Source: Dehalococcoidales bacterium (GTDB lineage: Bacteria > Chloroflexota > Dehalococcoidia > Dehalococcoidales > RBG-16-60-22). Taken from it: a DNA stretch of 5,162 nt. The position numbers and the translations under genes are program-made. The stretch is taken from the NCBI GenBank assembly GCA_016783105.1, contig JADHXF010000093.1, positions 1 through 5,162 on the forward strand. Direction: 5' to 3'. Shown one piece after another: positions 4,402 through 5,162 of this stretch; position 1 is the first letter of the stretch; every line of letters begins with the position of its first letter. Under the pieces are notes generated by a model. That model worked only from the letters and a program-made list of their open reading frames with translations. It was not told where the DNA came from and made no database searches.

Positions 4402-5162
4402 TTATAATCCAGCCGGTAATTTAACGCCAGACTTTTCCGAAACGGCCCTCAGGTTGCGGATGGTTCCCTCAGGCAGCGGAATCCCATTTTTAGAACGTTC
4501 GATAAAACTTCTTTCCTCCGGCTCACCGGGGACAAAAATCTCGCTGAAACCATCCGCCTTGGGCAGCGCTTTTATGCCATCGATAAGGTTATCGATATGC
4601 TCCTTGTAGCTCTCCAGGTCGGTAAAAGTGCTGATGTCTATGGCCGCAACCACGCTGTTCTGGAGGTGTTTGGGGACATAGTTCAAACGCTCACCGACAG
4701 CCTGTTCTTTCTTGCCTTCGGTGGGCGGCCCGACCTCACGCCCGAATAAAACCGGTTCCACCACCGGGTTTCCCGACATGACGCTGGCAAGGCACTCGAA
4801 CATCATCGCCAGGCCGGAGCCTTTAGGCCCGCCAAAGGGCAGCAGCGCACCGACATTTTTGGGGTCAGTGGTCGGGTTACCCTCCTTGTCCAGTGCCCAG
4901 CCCTCGGGGATAGGCATATTCTTGTCCACGGCAAGCCACAGCTTCCCGCCCGCGACCACGCTGGTGGCCATATCCAGATTGAGCGGGCGATGCCGTTTTG
5001 CCGGCACGGAAATGGCAATCGGGCTGTTGTGCACACCGGGAACTTTGGCACCGAAGGGCGCCATATTCGGCGGGTTGCTGACGAAGACAATCCCCGCCAT
5101 TCCCCTCTCCGCCATCATCTGCGAATAATATCCCAGGGCACCCTGATGGGTCAGATTGCGTA
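4402..5162 (-). CDS. Ldh2-family malate/L-lactate-type dehydrogenase, C-terminal part, truncated by window edge
   Basis: The frame is open from the right edge to TAA at 4404-4402 and gives about 252 residues. The family is usually around 330-360 residues long, so roughly the first 80-110 are missing. An internal ATG at 5118 is not the start, because the family sequence continues upstream (RNLTHQGALGYYSQ before MMAERG, matching the 'H-F-G-x-x-G-Y-Y' segment). Further family blocks are MAPFGAK with NSPIAISVPA, LDMATSVVAGGK, IPEGWALDKEGNPTTDP, LLPFGGPKGSGLAMMFECLA and the C-terminal RSKNGIPLPEGT. These NAD(P)-dependent enzymes interconvert 2-hydroxy acids and 2-oxo acids (malate, lactate, ureidoglycolate, sulfolactate). 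They use a fold unrelated to ordinary lactate dehydrogenase and are cytoplasmic. The substrate cannot be set from this part. Its transcript is probably ended by the terminator at 4323-4288. Confidence 0.9.
   Translation of the reverse strand, partial: RNLTHQGALGYYSQMMAERGMAGIVFVSNPPNMAPFGAKVPGVHNSPIAISVPAKRHRPLNLDMATSVVAGGKLWLAVDKNMPIPEGWALDKEGNPTTDPKNVGALLPFGGPKGSGLAMMFECLASVMSGNPVVEPVLFGREVGPPTEGKKEQAVGERLNYVPKHLQNSVVAAIDISTFTDLESYKEHIDNLIDGIKALPKADGFSEIFVPGEPEERSFIERSKNGIPLPEGTIRNLRAVSEKSGVKLPAGL

Noticed and set aside
4041..4424. Plus ORF of 127 codons across the HTH promoter and gene
   Set aside because: It runs through the repeat arm and promoter in a different frame from the well-supported HTH protein, with low-complexity composition.
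4712..5128. Plus ORF of 138 codons opposite the dehydrogenase
   Set aside because: It is the antisense shadow of the Ldh2-family gene and has no independent support.

Overview
The window looks like bacterial chromosome: metabolic genes with strong Shine-Dalgarno sites (GGAGG/GGAGGTG) and sigma70-type promoters. The flanking genes are moderately GC-rich, and the centre is visibly richer in A and T. The protein types (amidohydrolase-2, a class III aminotransferase resembling glutamate-1-semialdehyde aminomutase, an Ldh2-type dehydrogenase) would suit an anaerobic Chloroflexota (Dehalococcoidia-like) or clostridial relative. That placement is an impression, not something the window proves.

Layout. 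Positions 1-415 (minus) hold the N-terminal part of a PF04909-type amidohydrolase that runs off the left edge. A divergent promoter region (416-648) separates it from a complete PLP-dependent class III aminotransferase at 649-1995 (plus). At the right edge, 4402-5162 (minus) is the C-terminal two-thirds of an Ldh2-family malate/lactate-type dehydrogenase. These three look like resident metabolic genes.

Between the convergent ends of the aminotransferase and the dehydrogenase lies an AT-richer accessory block. Its core, about 2177-4094, is bounded by an imperfect inverted repeat roughly 50-60 bp long that I found by comparing the two ends by eye. Inside are a DDE transposase of the IS6/IS240 type with an N-terminal zinc ribbon (2582-3628, minus) and three small genes or candidate genes of unknown function: a soluble 92-residue protein (2244-2522, plus), a 76-residue two-helix membrane protein with an excellent promoter (3748-3978, plus), and an antisense candidate with a membrane helix and a short coil (3669-4040, minus). 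The inverted repeat arms contain the ribosome binding sites of the two outermost inward-facing ORFs, which is unusual for a simple insertion sequence.

Just outside the right arm is a 64-residue XRE-type DNA-binding protein (4177-4371, plus). It has a near-consensus extended -10 promoter overlaid with TGTCA-type repeats. A strong intrinsic terminator acting on the minus strand, presumably for the dehydrogenase, is written into the middle of this gene's coding sequence.

The best candidates for something undescribed are the transposase unit with small cargo genes inside long inverted repeats, the two antisense membrane ORFs, and the terminator embedded in the regulator gene.
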